Positions 16,247 through 26,144 of a stretch of DNA of 64,000 bases are shown here, one piece after another. Positions within the stretch are counted from its first letter, which is position 1; each line of letters begins with the position of its first letter. The position numbers and the translations under genes were made by a program. The notes under the pieces are model-generated. The model was given only the letters and a program-made list of their open reading frames with translations, searched no databases and was not told the DNA's origin. Origin of the DNA: CAXBNB01 sp040222275 (GTDB taxonomy: Bacteria > Bacteroidota > Bacteroidia > Cytophagales > Cyclobacteriaceae); the NCBI GenBank assembly GCA_040222275.1, contig JAVKDJ010000030.1, forward strand, positions 29,179-93,178, in the 5' to 3' direction.

Positions 16247-17566
16247 TTATTTTTCCATCAGAGCGGGTAGAAAAGACACTACCTCCGGGAAAAGTATCAC
16301 TAAAATCAGCAGCAATACCTGAATAGCTACAAAGGGGATGATGCCCCGGTAGAGCTGGCTGGTTTTTACCTCAGGGGGAGCCACCCCTTTTAGGTAAAAC
16401 AATGAAAACCCAAACGGCGGGGTGAGGAAAGAGGTTTGTAAGTTGAGGGCAATCAATATGCCTACCCAGATCAGGTCAATCCCCAATGCACTGAATATAG
16501 GTGCGGCCACCGGCACTATGATGAAAATAATCTCAATAAAATCTATAAAGAACCCGGCGACAAACACCACCAGCAGTACCATGGCCAAAAAAACATTTGG
16601 AGACATATTAGCCCCGCTGATGATCTCAGAAAGCAGCTTGTCTCCACCCATTCCCCTAAAAACCAGGGAGAAAGAGGTAGCACCTATAAGTATGGCGAAT
16701 ACCATGCAGGTAAGGAAGGTGGTGTCTTTCATTACACTCTTCAGAATGGCGATACTGAATTTTTTTTGGACTACCGTCAAAATTATAGATCCGATAGCCC
16801 CAACGGCTGCCGCCTCAGTAGGTGAAGCAATACCGGCGAAAATAGACCCAAGCACAACAAGGATCAGTAGAAAAGGAAATACAAAGGCGTAAACAATTTT
16901 TCTCACTGCGCCTTCCTTCCAAAATGCGCTCCTCTCCTCATCAGAAATACAGGGGGCATTTTCGGGCTTGATGGTGGATGCTACCACGATATAGATGAGA
17001 TACAAAACAACCAACAATACACCGGGCAATATGGCTGCAGTAAACAGGTCGCCAACTGAAACATTCAATACGCTTCCCAAAAGCACCAGTACTACCGAAG
17101 GAGGGATAATTTGCCCCAGGGTTCCGGAGGAAGCGATTACACCAGTAGCCAACTCTGTTTTGTATCCACGCTTGAGCATGGTGGGCAAACTAATCATGCC
17201 CATGGTGATCACTGTGGCACCCACGATCCCGGTAGAAGCCGCCAGCATTCCACCCACGATCACCACAGATATGGCCAGCCCCCCTTTCAATTTGCCAAAG
17301 AGCATGGCCATGGTTTCCAGAAGGCTCTCGGCCAGCCCAGATTTTTCCAGCATTATACCCATAAATACAAACAGGGGCACAGCCATGAGTACAAAATTGT
17401 TCATGGTACCAAAAATCCTGAGCGAAAGCAGGTAGAAGAATTCGACATCAAAATACAGGATTCCGGCAATCACCGACAACCCACCTAACGTAAAAGCTAC
17501 CGGATACCCAAACAGGATGAGCAGAAAGACCAACCCGAACAAAATAAATGGGATATACTCATTCAT
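16247..17566 (-). CDS. dctM: TRAP transporter large permease subunit
   Basis: A 439-aa polytopic inner-membrane protein of the normal DctM length, with a dozen hydrophobic segments beginning at residue 3. Family landmarks include GYPVAFTLGG near 20, LMAVPLFVFMGIMLEKSGLAE near 60-80, GATVITMGMISLPTMLKRGY near 125-145 and GQIIPPSVVLVLLG near 158-170. It forms the transport channel of a Na-driven uptake system for carboxylates or related acids. Its start overlaps the end of the small permease gene by 4 bases. No dctP-type periplasmic binding protein gene is in the window, so the substrate is unknown. Confidence 0.93.
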   Translation of the reverse strand: MNEYIPFILFGLVFLLILFGYPVAFTLGGLSVIAGILYFDVEFFYLLSLRIFGTMNNFVLMAVPLFVFMGIMLEKSGLAESLLETMAMLFGKLKGGLAISVVIVGGMLAASTGIVGATVITMGMISLPTMLKRGYKTELATGVIASSGTLGQIIPPSVVLVLLGSVLNVSVGDLFTAAILPGVLLVVLYLIYIVVASTIKPENAPCISDEERSAFWKEGAVRKIVYAFVFPFLLILVVLGSIFAGIASPTEAAAVGAIGSIILTVVQKKFSIAILKSVMKDTTFLTCMVFAILIGATSFSLVFRGMGGDKLLSEIISGANMSPNVFLAMVLLVVFVAGFFIDFIEIIFIIVPVAAPIFSALGIDLIWVGILIALNLQTSFLTPPFGFSLFYLKGVAPPEVKTSQLYRGIIPFVAIQVLLLILVILFPEVVSFLPALMEK

Positions 17567-18078
17567 GGGAGGTGTCTGTTTTTTTTTGTGAGTAAAATAT
17601 CCATGGATTTCAGCAATTCAGAAATGGCCTGTAATAATAAAAAAGCCATACCTATAGGGATGGCACATTTGATGATAAATCTGTAGGGCAGCCCTCCGGG
17701 ATCGGCACTTGATTCCATGATCCGGTAGGAAGCCATCACGAAAGGAATGGAAGTCTTAATGACCACAACGCAAAAAGGAATAAGAAAAAATGCTGTACCC
17801 AGTAAATTGACCCATGCTTTTTGTTTTTCGGAAAACCTGGTATAAAACACATCTACCCGCACGTGCTTGTCATATTTATAGGTAAATGCTGCGCCAATCA
17901 TGAAAAGGATACCAAAAAGATGCCATTCCAGCTCAAACAATGCAGCAGTACTCTTATTAAAGGCATACCTGAAAAGCACATCAAAACCGATGATCAGCAC
18001 CAGCACTATGCTCAGCCATGATACAAGCAGGCCTGTCTTTTCTGTGAACCGATCAATGAAACTTGAGAGCTTTTTCAA
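17563..18078 (-). CDS. dctQ: TRAP transporter small permease subunit
   Basis: A 171-aa protein with four membrane segments (about 15-35, 48-66, 88-110 and 130-152), the DctQ pattern. The conserved Glu-His pair of the second helix region is visible in FELEWHLFGILFMIGAAFTYKYDKHVRVDVFY. It partners DctM in the transporter. It is the first gene of the pair; the 277 bases upstream contain the promoter region shared with the divergent M16 peptidase. Confidence 0.9.
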   Translation of the reverse strand: MKKLSSFIDRFTEKTGLLVSWLSIVLVLIIGFDVLFRYAFNKSTAALFELEWHLFGILFMIGAAFTYKYDKHVRVDVFYTRFSEKQKAWVNLLGTAFFLIPFCVVVIKTSIPFVMASYRIMESSADPGGLPYRFIIKCAIPIGMAFLLLQAISELLKSMDILLTKKNRHLP

Positions 18079-18277
18079 AATGGGATAGAATAAAGGCTCA
18101 TAATTAATAAACTTTCACCATAAATGAAAAAACACCCACCTCAAATCAGGCATGCCCAACTTTTCTTTATGGCATGAGGCCTTTCACTTTCAGCGTATCA
18201 ATTGGTAGCTGGCAATAACAAAAGAGAGGTAATAGGAGTTAATTGTTAAAAATGGTTAATCTCTGACAACCATCGGC

Positions 18278-18306
18278 TTGAAAACAATCGAAAATATCTA
18301 CTTTAG
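18278..18306 (+). promoter_or_regulatory. Possible promoter of the M16 peptidase
   Basis: TTG at 18278-18280, 18-base spacer, TACTTTAG at 18299-18306 (one mismatch from TAnnTTTG), 49 bases before the chosen ATG. This is a moderate match only. Confidence 0.38.
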
Positions 18307-18355
18307 TAACCTCATGAGAAAGACGAAAGACCCATCATTGGCAAGAAAGAATACT

Positions 18356-21241
18356 ATGAAAAAAATATCCACACACCTTATTGCACTGTCATTGGCATTG
18401 CTTGCTTTAGTCCACCCATCTGTGTCATCTCCTACCGATGGCAAGGAAAGCAAGTGGGAAGATGAGAAAATCCCACTCAATCCCAAAGTAAAGCATGGCA
18501 AACTGGATAATGGTCTGACCTATTATATCATGCAAAATGCCAAGCCTGAAGACAAGGTGGAGCTTCGCCTGGTTGTAAATGCCGGCTCTATTCTGGAAGA
18601 TGACAATCAGGTGGGCCTTGCCCATTTCATGGAGCACATGAATTTCAATGGCACAAAAAACTTCAAAAAAAATGAATTGGTAGATTACCTCCAATCGGTA
18701 GGGGTAAAGTTTGGGGCACATCTAAATGCTTATACGGGGTTTGACCAGACGGTGTACATCCTGCCGATTCCTTCAGATGATGAGGAGGTTTTGGAAAAGG
18801 GGTTTCAGATATTGGAAGACTGGGCCCACAATGCCGACCTGTCTGCTGAAGAGATAGACAAAGAAAGGGGTGTGGTACTGGAAGAATACAGAATTGGGCT
18901 GGGTGCCAACAAAAGAATGCTGAATAACTACCTGCCCAAGGTAATGTATGGCTCCAAGTATGCTGAACGACTGCCTATAGGCACCAAGGAGAACCTGGAA
19001 AGCTTCGAACACAATTCCCTCCGGGCATTTTACAAAGACTGGTACCGTCCAGACCTGATGGCCGTAGTAGCAGTGGGTGACATAGACCCTATCAGAATGG
19101 AGGAAAAGATCAAATCCCATTTTTCGAAGATCAAAAACCCCAAGAAACCGAAAGAGAGAAAGGAATATCAGGTGCCCAACCATGACGAAACATTTGTAGC
19201 CATAGAAAGCGACGTGGAAGCGGCCTATTCCAGCGTGAGCCTCATGTACAAAGACCCCAGGCCGGTGGAAGAAGTGACCACCACTGAGGGTTATAAAAAA
19301 ATGGTGACCATTCAGCTATTTGCCAGTATGCTCAATAGCCGGCTGGATGAGCTCAGAAATAGTGCTAACCCTCCATTTACCTATGGAGGGGGCTATTATG
19401 GTGCTTCATGGTCACGCAACAAAAATGCGTTTCAGTTGTATGCCGGAGTGGCCGAAGAAGACCAATTGAAAGGCCTGCGTGCCCTGCTCACAGAGTCCCA
19501 AAGGATAAAGCAACATGGATTTCAGGAAGGTGAACTCGAGCGGGTGAAAAAAACGCTATTGGCCAGGATGGAAAAGGCCTTCAACGAAAAAGACAAATCA
19601 CAATCGGGTTCATATGCCGATGAAATGATACGCCACTTCCTGGATAAGGAGCCCGCCCCAGGGATCGAATGGGAATTTGAAAAGCAGCAAAAGATATTGC
19701 CTCAAATATCCATTGAAGATGTGAACGGTCTCATTGATTCTTTTATTTCGGAAAAAAACAGGGTGGTCATCCTGACTGGCCCGGAAAAGGAGGGTCTTGA
19801 AAAAGTACCTGAGCAGGAAGTGTTGGATTTGCTTGAAGAAACCGATGCAATCGAATTGGAGCCTTACGAAGACAAAGTGATAGCCAGTAGCCTGATAGAA
19901 AAAATGCCTTCACCAGGGAAAATAGTGAGTGCCGAAAGCAATGACGCTCTGGACTATAAGGTGCTTATGCTTGAAAATGGAATGAAAGTGACGTATAAAA
20001 TCACCGATTTTAAAAATGATGAGGTAATCTTTTCGGGATACGGCTATGGAGGTACATCGGTGTACTCAGATGAGGAGTATGAAAAAACCAACCTCGCCAA
20101 CAGGGTAATTGCCTCTTCCGGTGTGGGTGCTTTTTCCAATATCGACCTTAAAAAAGCTTTAGCCGGTAAGGTGGCCAATGTGAGCCCCTATATTGATGGC
20201 ACCAGCGAAGGGTTTAGTGGTAATGCCACCCCAAAGGATTTGGAAACAATGTTCCAGCTCATTCATTTGTATTTTACCGCACCTAGGAAAGACCCGGATG
20301 CCTATAACTCCTACGTACAGAGGCTCAAAAGCCAATACGTCAATCTGGAATCCAATCCCGAATACTATTTTTATATCAACCACGGGAAATTCATGTCGAA
20401 CAACCACAAGCGGGCATTTCACCTGCCAACTGAGGAGGAATGGACCAATACAGACTATGACCTGATACTGGAAAAATACCGTGAGGCATTCGCCAATCCC
20501 GGGGACTTCAAACTGTTTTTTGTGGGGAATATAGAAGAAGAAAAATTTAAAACACTCGTAGGTACTTATTTGGCCAGCCTGAAAGGTGTAGAGAGAAAGG
20601 ACAAAGTGGTGGATATTGGTATGCGCCCACCAGAAGGCAAACACGAAATGATCTACAATAAAGGCCTGGATCCAAAATCATTGGTGAGGATAAACTTTAG
20701 CGGAGAAACGAAATATGACCCTAATGAAAGGTACTACCTCAGTAGCCTTGGGGAAATTCTCAGCATCAAACTGATCGAAATCATGCGGGAAGAAAAAGGA
20801 GGCGTATATGGTGTAGGCGCACAGGGTAGCATGTCCAAAATTCCTTACGAGCATTTTAGCTTTTCTATTAGTTTCCCCTGTGGGCCTGAAAATGCGATCG
20901 AATTAAAAGAAGCGGCATTAGGGGAATTGCAGAAGATTATAGACAATGGCCCTGATGCAAAAGATTTGGAAAAGATAAAAGAGACCCAAAGAAAAGAACT
21001 CAAGGAAAAACTGAAACGAAATGGCTATTGGCTCAACAAGCTGGAGGGTGCTTCTTTCGCACAGACTGATCCAAGGACTCAAGGTGAGTTGGAGCAGCGC
21101 ATAGAAGATTTGGCTGCTGAAGATATCCAAAATGTAGCCGCAAAATATCTTTCAGGTGATGTCATTGTAGGTATGCTGTTCCCCGAGGGGTATGAGCTGA
21201 AGGAAGCCGGAGAAACCGGTACTGCTGAACCTGGGGAATAG
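18356..21241 (+). CDS. Large secreted M16 (insulinase/pitrilysin) zinc metallopeptidase
   Basis: A 961-aa protein made of two M16 repeats. Started at 18356 it has a signal peptide (KK, hydrophobic core, ending near HPSVSS). The inverted zinc motif HFMEH is at residues 90-94 (His90, Glu93, His94), with a distal Glu ligand in the RGVVLEEYR helix. The second half (from about residue 500) lacks the motif, as is normal for the substrate-holding half. Such enzymes degrade peptides in the periplasm or at the surface. An ATG 26 codons upstream overlaps the promoter-like element and was not used. The gene ends ahead of a repeat fragment and a bidirectional terminator. Confidence 0.93.
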   Translation: MKKISTHLIALSLALLALVHPSVSSPTDGKESKWEDEKIPLNPKVKHGKLDNGLTYYIMQNAKPEDKVELRLVVNAGSILEDDNQVGLAHFMEHMNFNGTKNFKKNELVDYLQSVGVKFGAHLNAYTGFDQTVYILPIPSDDEEVLEKGFQILEDWAHNADLSAEEIDKERGVVLEEYRIGLGANKRMLNNYLPKVMYGSKYAERLPIGTKENLESFEHNSLRAFYKDWYRPDLMAVVAVGDIDPIRMEEKIKSHFSKIKNPKKPKERKEYQVPNHDETFVAIESDVEAAYSSVSLMYKDPRPVEEVTTTEGYKKMVTIQLFASMLNSRLDELRNSANPPFTYGGGYYGASWSRNKNAFQLYAGVAEEDQLKGLRALLTESQRIKQHGFQEGELERVKKTLLARMEKAFNEKDKSQSGSYADEMIRHFLDKEPAPGIEWEFEKQQKILPQISIEDVNGLIDSFISEKNRVVILTGPEKEGLEKVPEQEVLDLLEETDAIELEPYEDKVIASSLIEKMPSPGKIVSAESNDALDYKVLMLENGMKVTYKITDFKNDEVIFSGYGYGGTSVYSDEEYEKTNLANRVIASSGVGAFSNIDLKKALAGKVANVSPYIDGTSEGFSGNATPKDLETMFQLIHLYFTAPRKDPDAYNSYVQRLKSQYVNLESNPEYYFYINHGKFMSNNHKRAFHLPTEEEWTNTDYDLILEKYREAFANPGDFKLFFVGNIEEEKFKTLVGTYLASLKGVERKDKVVDIGMRPPEGKHEMIYNKGLDPKSLVRINFSGETKYDPNERYYLSSLGEILSIKLIEIMREEKGGVYGVGAQGSMSKIPYEHFSFSISFPCGPENAIELKEAALGELQKIIDNGPDAKDLEKIKETQRKELKEKLKRNGYWLNKLEGASFAQTDPRTQGELEQRIEDLAAEDIQNVAAKYLSGDVIVGMLFPEGYELKEAGETGTAEPGE

Positions 21242-21288
21242 GGTTTGTTTTGTGAAGCACAAAGCCCTTTCCAGGTTGTATTATTAAA

Positions 21289-21350
21289 AAGTCAGAAAAA
21301 TGGAAACAACAGGAAATTCCTGATCGAAGGAACCCTTGGAGCGTTTGCCC
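21289..21350 (+). repeat. Solo copy of the 28-kb repeat module
   Basis: About 62 bases that closely match the end of each unit in the array at 27.9-28.8 kb. The 24-base core at 21325-21348 is identical to 28254-28277 and 28635-28658. A 13-base perfect palindrome CAGGAAATTCCTG lies just upstream of the core. The left arm of the larger inverted repeat is missing here. Confidence 0.85.
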
Positions 21351-21368
21351 CATACCAACAGGTAAGCT

Positions 21369-21400
21369 AAAAAAGCCCCATCACAGGACAGGGCTTTTTT
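21369..21400 (+). terminator. Bidirectional terminator between M16 peptidase and efflux operon
   Basis: AAAAAAGCCC (21369-21378) and GGGCTTTTTT (21391-21400) form a stem with a 12-base loop and T runs on both strands. It lies between two convergent genes and can stop both transcripts. Confidence 0.8.
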
Positions 21401-21417
21401 TATCTTGCTGGATTATA

Positions 21418-22875
21418 TTAGTTCCAGCCACCGCCTAGTGCCTGATAGATATTCACCCAGGCGTTCATTTGTTGCATTTTGGTTTCAATCAATTCGAATT
21501 TCGATTCCAGGGCATCCCGCTGTGTCAGCAACACCTCCATGTAGTCGGCGCGGGCCGATGTGAAAAGGTCGTTGGATATATTTACTGATGCAGTGAGTGC
21601 TTGTACCTGTTGCGCTTTCAGGTCGTAGCTGCTTTGCAGGTTGGTCATATTCGACAGTTGATTGACAACCTCCAGGTAAGCCCTCAAAAGTGTGCGCTCG
21701 TAGTGGTACACGGCCTGTATCTGCTTTGAATTGGCATTGTAATACATAGCTTTAATGGCATTCCTGTTGACCAATGGCCCGACTAAGTCCACCCCAAAAT
21801 TGTACAAAAAGGATTCCGGTGTTTTTATCAGACTAGAGGGGTTGTAAGCCTGAAACCCAACACCAGCTACCACTCCAAAAGATGGATAAAACCTTGCCCT
21901 GGCTACCTGCACATCCAGTTTTGTTGCAGCCAGTAGCTGTTCTGCTTGCCTGACATCCGGGCGGTTTTCCATCAATTGCGATGGAATGCCGGACTGGATT
22001 ACGTCTGGCACCAGATCGTTGAAAGACCCGGCATTCCGCTCGATGGGCTGTGGATACCTTCCCACTAAAAAGTTGATACGGTTTTCCGTTTCTATGATTT
22101 GCTGCTGGATATTGTATTGCAAGCTCCTGGTGTCCAGCACCTGGGCTTCAAACCTGCGGACGGCCAGTTCTGTCACCCTTGTGGCTTGTTTTTGCACTTT
22201 TACTATTTCCAGGGCATTGCCCTGGAGTTCGATGTTCTGTTTCACAATGGCCAACTGGTTGTCCAGTGCCAACAGTTCGTAGTAAGAATTGGCAATTTCG
22301 GCTATCAGATGTGTCACCATAAAATTTTTGCCATCTATGGAAGACAGGTAGCGCATGTAGGCAGCTTTCCTCGCATTGCGCAACTTTCGCCATACATCCA
22401 CTTCCCATGAGGCATAGGCCCCAAAGGTGAAGTCCCCAAGGGGTTCAGGAAACTCCTTACCAGCTTCAATCTCATTGTTGGCTTCCAGTGCCCCTTTTCG
22501 TGTGTATCTGCCCACTTTATCCACGGCGGCACCCGCACTGACGTCCACGAAGGGAAGGTATTCACCTTTTCTGGCGCGTACTTCATTCCTGGATATTTCT
22601 ATCTCCTGTAGCGTAATATTCAGTTCCTGATTGTTGCGCAGTGCCGTATCTATGAGGGCGATCAAATGGGGGTCGCTAAAATATTCCTGCCATTTGATGC
22701 CAGCGGTACTTACCGTGTCCCGCGATTGCTGATAGTGCTCGGGTGGGGTAATGCCTACAGTTTTTTTCACCGCTAAATCGGGGGTACACGCCGATATGAC
22801 CCATAAGAAACAGGCCACCCCAAGACATTTAGAAATTATATTACTTGTCATTTTGATCATTGTTTTTTGGTTCAC
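21418..22875 (-). CDS. Outer-membrane efflux lipoprotein (TolC/OprM family)
   Basis: A 485-aa outer-membrane factor of an RND pump. The N-terminus has a lipoprotein signal with the lipobox VISAC, so the mature protein is probably lipid-anchored, as in OprM/NodT-type proteins. The body is two long coiled-coil/beta repeats; typical pieces are PDVRQAEQLLAA near residue 300 and long Gln/Glu-rich helices. It provides the trans-envelope duct. Its start overlaps the end of the RND permease gene by 4 bases, so it is the third gene of a fusion protein-permease-channel operon. Confidence 0.92.
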   Translation of the reverse strand: MNQKTMIKMTSNIISKCLGVACFLWVISACTPDLAVKKTVGITPPEHYQQSRDTVSTAGIKWQEYFSDPHLIALIDTALRNNQELNITLQEIEISRNEVRARKGEYLPFVDVSAGAAVDKVGRYTRKGALEANNEIEAGKEFPEPLGDFTFGAYASWEVDVWRKLRNARKAAYMRYLSSIDGKNFMVTHLIAEIANSYYELLALDNQLAIVKQNIELQGNALEIVKVQKQATRVTELAVRRFEAQVLDTRSLQYNIQQQIIETENRINFLVGRYPQPIERNAGSFNDLVPDVIQSGIPSQLMENRPDVRQAEQLLAATKLDVQVARARFYPSFGVVAGVGFQAYNPSSLIKTPESFLYNFGVDLVGPLVNRNAIKAMYYNANSKQIQAVYHYERTLLRAYLEVVNQLSNMTNLQSSYDLKAQQVQALTASVNISNDLFTSARADYMEVLLTQRDALESKFELIETKMQQMNAWVNIYQALGGGWN

Positions 22876-25800
22876 AGTTTCTTTTCTTCATCCTGACCCC
22901 CAGTGGTATCATGATGTTGCCCTTGCCGTTCGCTCAACAGCCTGTCCTGTTCAGCCATTGTCTGCACATATTCCTCCGACCAGGGTTCGTCGTGTTCATC
23001 TTTGATCAGTTGCCGCCCTTCGATTAGTTTTCCAAATACGTAGTATAGCCCGGGAATAATAATTACCCCGAAAACTGTGCCCAGGAGCATGCCACCCATA
23101 GCGGAAGATCCTATGGTTCTGTTTCCCACAGCGCCGGCACCATGCGAAATTACCAATGGCACCAGCCCGGCAATAAAGGCAAAGGAGGTCATCAATATTG
23201 GCCTGAAACGTACCCTGGCACCTTCGATGGCTGCCTCAAAAATGGTGGCGCCCTCCCGGTGTTTCTGGACGGCAAACTCTACTATAAGCACTGCATTTTT
23301 GCCGAGCAGCCCCACGAGCATGATCAGCCCCACCTGGGCATATACATCGTTTGCCAATCCCATCAGTTTGAGGAGCATAAACGAACCGAATATACCCATA
23401 GGGAGCGACAGGATAACGGCCAGCGGCAGGAGGAAACTTTCGTACTGCCCTGCCAGTACCAAATAGACGAATATCAATACCACGACGAATATGAAAACCG
23501 CCTCATTGCCCCTTTTGGCCTGGTCGTAAGACAGGTCTTCCCAGGCGATATCATAGCCCCGGGGTAAAGTGGTAGCCGCTACCTCACGAATCGCATCGAT
23601 AGCATCCCCCGTGGTGTAGCCAGCCCCGGGTAAACCCCGGATGGAAGCTGAATTGTACAAATTGTACCTGGTGATTTCATTTGGTCCCTGTTTTTTGATG
23701 ATTTTCATAAAGGATGAATAAGGCACCATTTCACCATGTTCGTTTTTTACAAACAGGTCTTCCAGATCAGATGGAAACCGGCGGTATTCAGGACCGGCCT
23801 GAACATATACTTTGAAAAACCTGCCAAACCTGATGAAACCCTGCTCGTAGGTACTGCCTATCAGGATGTTGAGGTTTTCCATGGCCCTACCAATAGATAC
23901 ACCCTTTTGCATAGCTACCTGGTTGTCTATTTCCAATTCATACTGTGGGTAGTTGGCGGCAAAGAAGGTGAAGAGGCCGGTTATCTCCTTGCGTTCACGT
24001 AGGGCTGCCATGAAGTTGTTGTTGATTCTTTCAAATTCATGGTAGTCTGTTGAATTTGTTTTATCCAGCATCCGAAGGGAAAACCCACCGGATGTACCAA
24101 AACCAGGTACTGCTGGCGGCTCGAAAAATTCCACTATAGCCCCAAGGTCCCTGGTTTTTTCTTCCAGATCTTCCATTATCTCATGTACAGATTCGTGCCG
24201 ATCCGACCAGTTTTTCAAGTTGATCAGACAAGTACCTGCATTGGATCCACGGCCCTCTGTCATGATTTCATAGCCCGCAAGTGCAGAGACCGACTCAATG
24301 CCTTCCATTTCTTCACAGATTTTTTGAAGCTGTAGCGCTACCTGATTGGTGCGCTCAAGAGTGGCCCCCGGGGGTGTCTGGATAATGGCGTAGATGGTTC
24401 CCTGGTCTTCATTGGGTATAAACCCGGACGGGAGTATTTGGTTTTCGAAATATATCCCTACGCAGAATGTCAGCAGCACCCCAAATGTGACCATGCGCCG
24501 GTTCACAATCAGCTTTAGCAACCCAACATATTTACCGGTGATTTTTTCAAAGCCACTATTGAACCCATTTAGTAACCTATTGATAAGGGACTGCTTTTTT
24601 TCTTTGCCGTGGTTGTTTTTCAGCAACATGGCACACAATACAGGAGTAAGAGTGAGTGCAACAATGGCCGAAAGAATGATCGAACTGGCCATTGTGATGG
24701 AAAATTGCCTGTAAAAAGTGCCGACCGGCCCTGGCATAAAAGCTATAGGAATAAATACAGATACCATCACCAGAGTGATGGCGATAATAGCACCGCTGAT
24801 TTCACCCATCACGGCTTTCACTGCTTGGTACGGTGAAAGATTTTTCTCATGCATCTTGGCATGAACAGCCTCTACCACCACTATGGCATCATCCACTACT
24901 ATACCAATGGCCAATACCAGGGCAAACAAAGTGATTAGGTTGATGGATAGTCCAAAGACCTGCAAGACAAAAAATGCCCCAATAAGTGAAACAGGTACAG
25001 CTATAATAGGAATAAGTGTAGATCGCCAGTCGCCCAGAAATATAAATACTACCAGGGCCACCAGGATAAAGGCATCCCGAAGGGTGTGAATGACCTGTTC
25101 GATAGAGGCATCCAGAAAGTTGGAAACATCGTAACTGATCTTGTAGTCCATTCCGGGAGGGAAATATTGTTCCATCTCCTTCAACTGGGCTTTGACTTCT
25201 TCTATCACTTCAGAAGCATTACTGCCTACGGTTTGTTTCAGAACTATGGAGGCTGCCGGGTAACTGTCCAGGTTGGAGTAAATATCAAAAAACTCACTGC
25301 CCAGCTCTACTGTGGCTATATCCTTCAGGTGGATATTTTGTCCCTCTTCATTGGCACGGATGATGATGTTTTCGTATTGCTCCGGCTTGTTATACCTTTC
25401 CTGATAGGTCAAAACATATTCGAGTGACTGTGCCTGTTTTCCCGAGCTTCTGCCCAGCCGACCAGGCCTTCCGATGATGCTTTGTTCCTGCATGGCTTCC
25501 ATTACTTCTTCAGCCGATATTCTGTAGGCGCGCATTCGGTCGGGTTTCAACCAGACCCTCATGGCAAATTGTCTGCTGCCCAATATTTGTGCCCTGGCAA
25601 TACCGTTGATCCTTTGGATTTCGGGTATCATGTTCACATTGGCATAGTTGTAGAGAAACTTCTCGTCATCGTCTTTATTGGTGCTGTACAGGTTTACATA
25701 CATCAGCATACTCGGCTGGATGGGGGTGATGATGACCCCTTCCCGCTGAACGAGTGGAGGCAGCAGGGGCATTACCTGATCTACCCTTGTTTTTACCCTT

Positions 25801-26117
25801 ACCACTGCCTGGTTAGGGTCGGTACCGGGTTCGAAAATGACCCGTATGGTGGCCTCACCTGCACTTGTAGCATCGGATGAAATGTATCTCATCCCCTGAA
25901 CCCCGTTGATGGCCCTTTCCACAGGAATGAGGGTGGAATTGACCAAAACCTCTGCACTTGACCCGGGATAAGCGATGAATATATTGACTGTGGTGGGGGC
26001 TATTTGAGGAAACTGCGATATGGGCAGGTTGTTGATTGCCAGCGTACCCGTAAACAGGAGGACAACCGATATGACTATCGCCAAAACCGGTCTATGTATT
26101 ATTCTACTGAAAAACAT
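22872..26117 (-). CDS. RND multidrug efflux permease (AcrB/HAE1 type)
   Basis: A 1081-aa protein with the full HAE1 architecture: a first membrane helix (residues about 10-28), a large periplasmic porter domain, helices 2-6 from about 340, a second porter domain and helices 8-12. The proton-relay aspartates are present in the helix-4 motif AIGIVVDDAIVVVEAV (about 400-415). Porter-domain text such as PGRLGRSSGKQAQSLEY is also family-like. It uses the proton gradient to export hydrophobic compounds through the adjacent lipoprotein channel. A charged C-terminal tail of about 40 residues is longer than in AcrB. Substrate range cannot be predicted. Confidence 0.96.
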   Translation of the reverse strand: MFFSRIIHRPVLAIVISVVLLFTGTLAINNLPISQFPQIAPTTVNIFIAYPGSSAEVLVNSTLIPVERAINGVQGMRYISSDATSAGEATIRVIFEPGTDPNQAVVRVKTRVDQVMPLLPPLVQREGVIITPIQPSMLMYVNLYSTNKDDDEKFLYNYANVNMIPEIQRINGIARAQILGSRQFAMRVWLKPDRMRAYRISAEEVMEAMQEQSIIGRPGRLGRSSGKQAQSLEYVLTYQERYNKPEQYENIIIRANEEGQNIHLKDIATVELGSEFFDIYSNLDSYPAASIVLKQTVGSNASEVIEEVKAQLKEMEQYFPPGMDYKISYDVSNFLDASIEQVIHTLRDAFILVALVVFIFLGDWRSTLIPIIAVPVSLIGAFFVLQVFGLSINLITLFALVLAIGIVVDDAIVVVEAVHAKMHEKNLSPYQAVKAVMGEISGAIIAITLVMVSVFIPIAFMPGPVGTFYRQFSITMASSIILSAIVALTLTPVLCAMLLKNNHGKEKKQSLINRLLNGFNSGFEKITGKYVGLLKLIVNRRMVTFGVLLTFCVGIYFENQILPSGFIPNEDQGTIYAIIQTPPGATLERTNQVALQLQKICEEMEGIESVSALAGYEIMTEGRGSNAGTCLINLKNWSDRHESVHEIMEDLEEKTRDLGAIVEFFEPPAVPGFGTSGGFSLRMLDKTNSTDYHEFERINNNFMAALRERKEITGLFTFFAANYPQYELEIDNQVAMQKGVSIGRAMENLNILIGSTYEQGFIRFGRFFKVYVQAGPEYRRFPSDLEDLFVKNEHGEMVPYSSFMKIIKKQGPNEITRYNLYNSASIRGLPGAGYTTGDAIDAIREVAATTLPRGYDIAWEDLSYDQAKRGNEAVFIFVVVLIFVYLVLAGQYESFLLPLAVILSLPMGIFGSFMLLKLMGLANDVYAQVGLIMLVGLLGKNAVLIVEFAVQKHREGATIFEAAIEGARVRFRPILMTSFAFIAGLVPLVISHGAGAVGNRTIGSSAMGGMLLGTVFGVIIIPGLYYVFGKLIEGRQLIKDEHDEPWSEEYVQTMAEQDRLLSERQGQHHDTTGGQDEEKKL

Positions 26118-26144
26118 GATTGATGTCTTTTTAGGTGAATGAAA

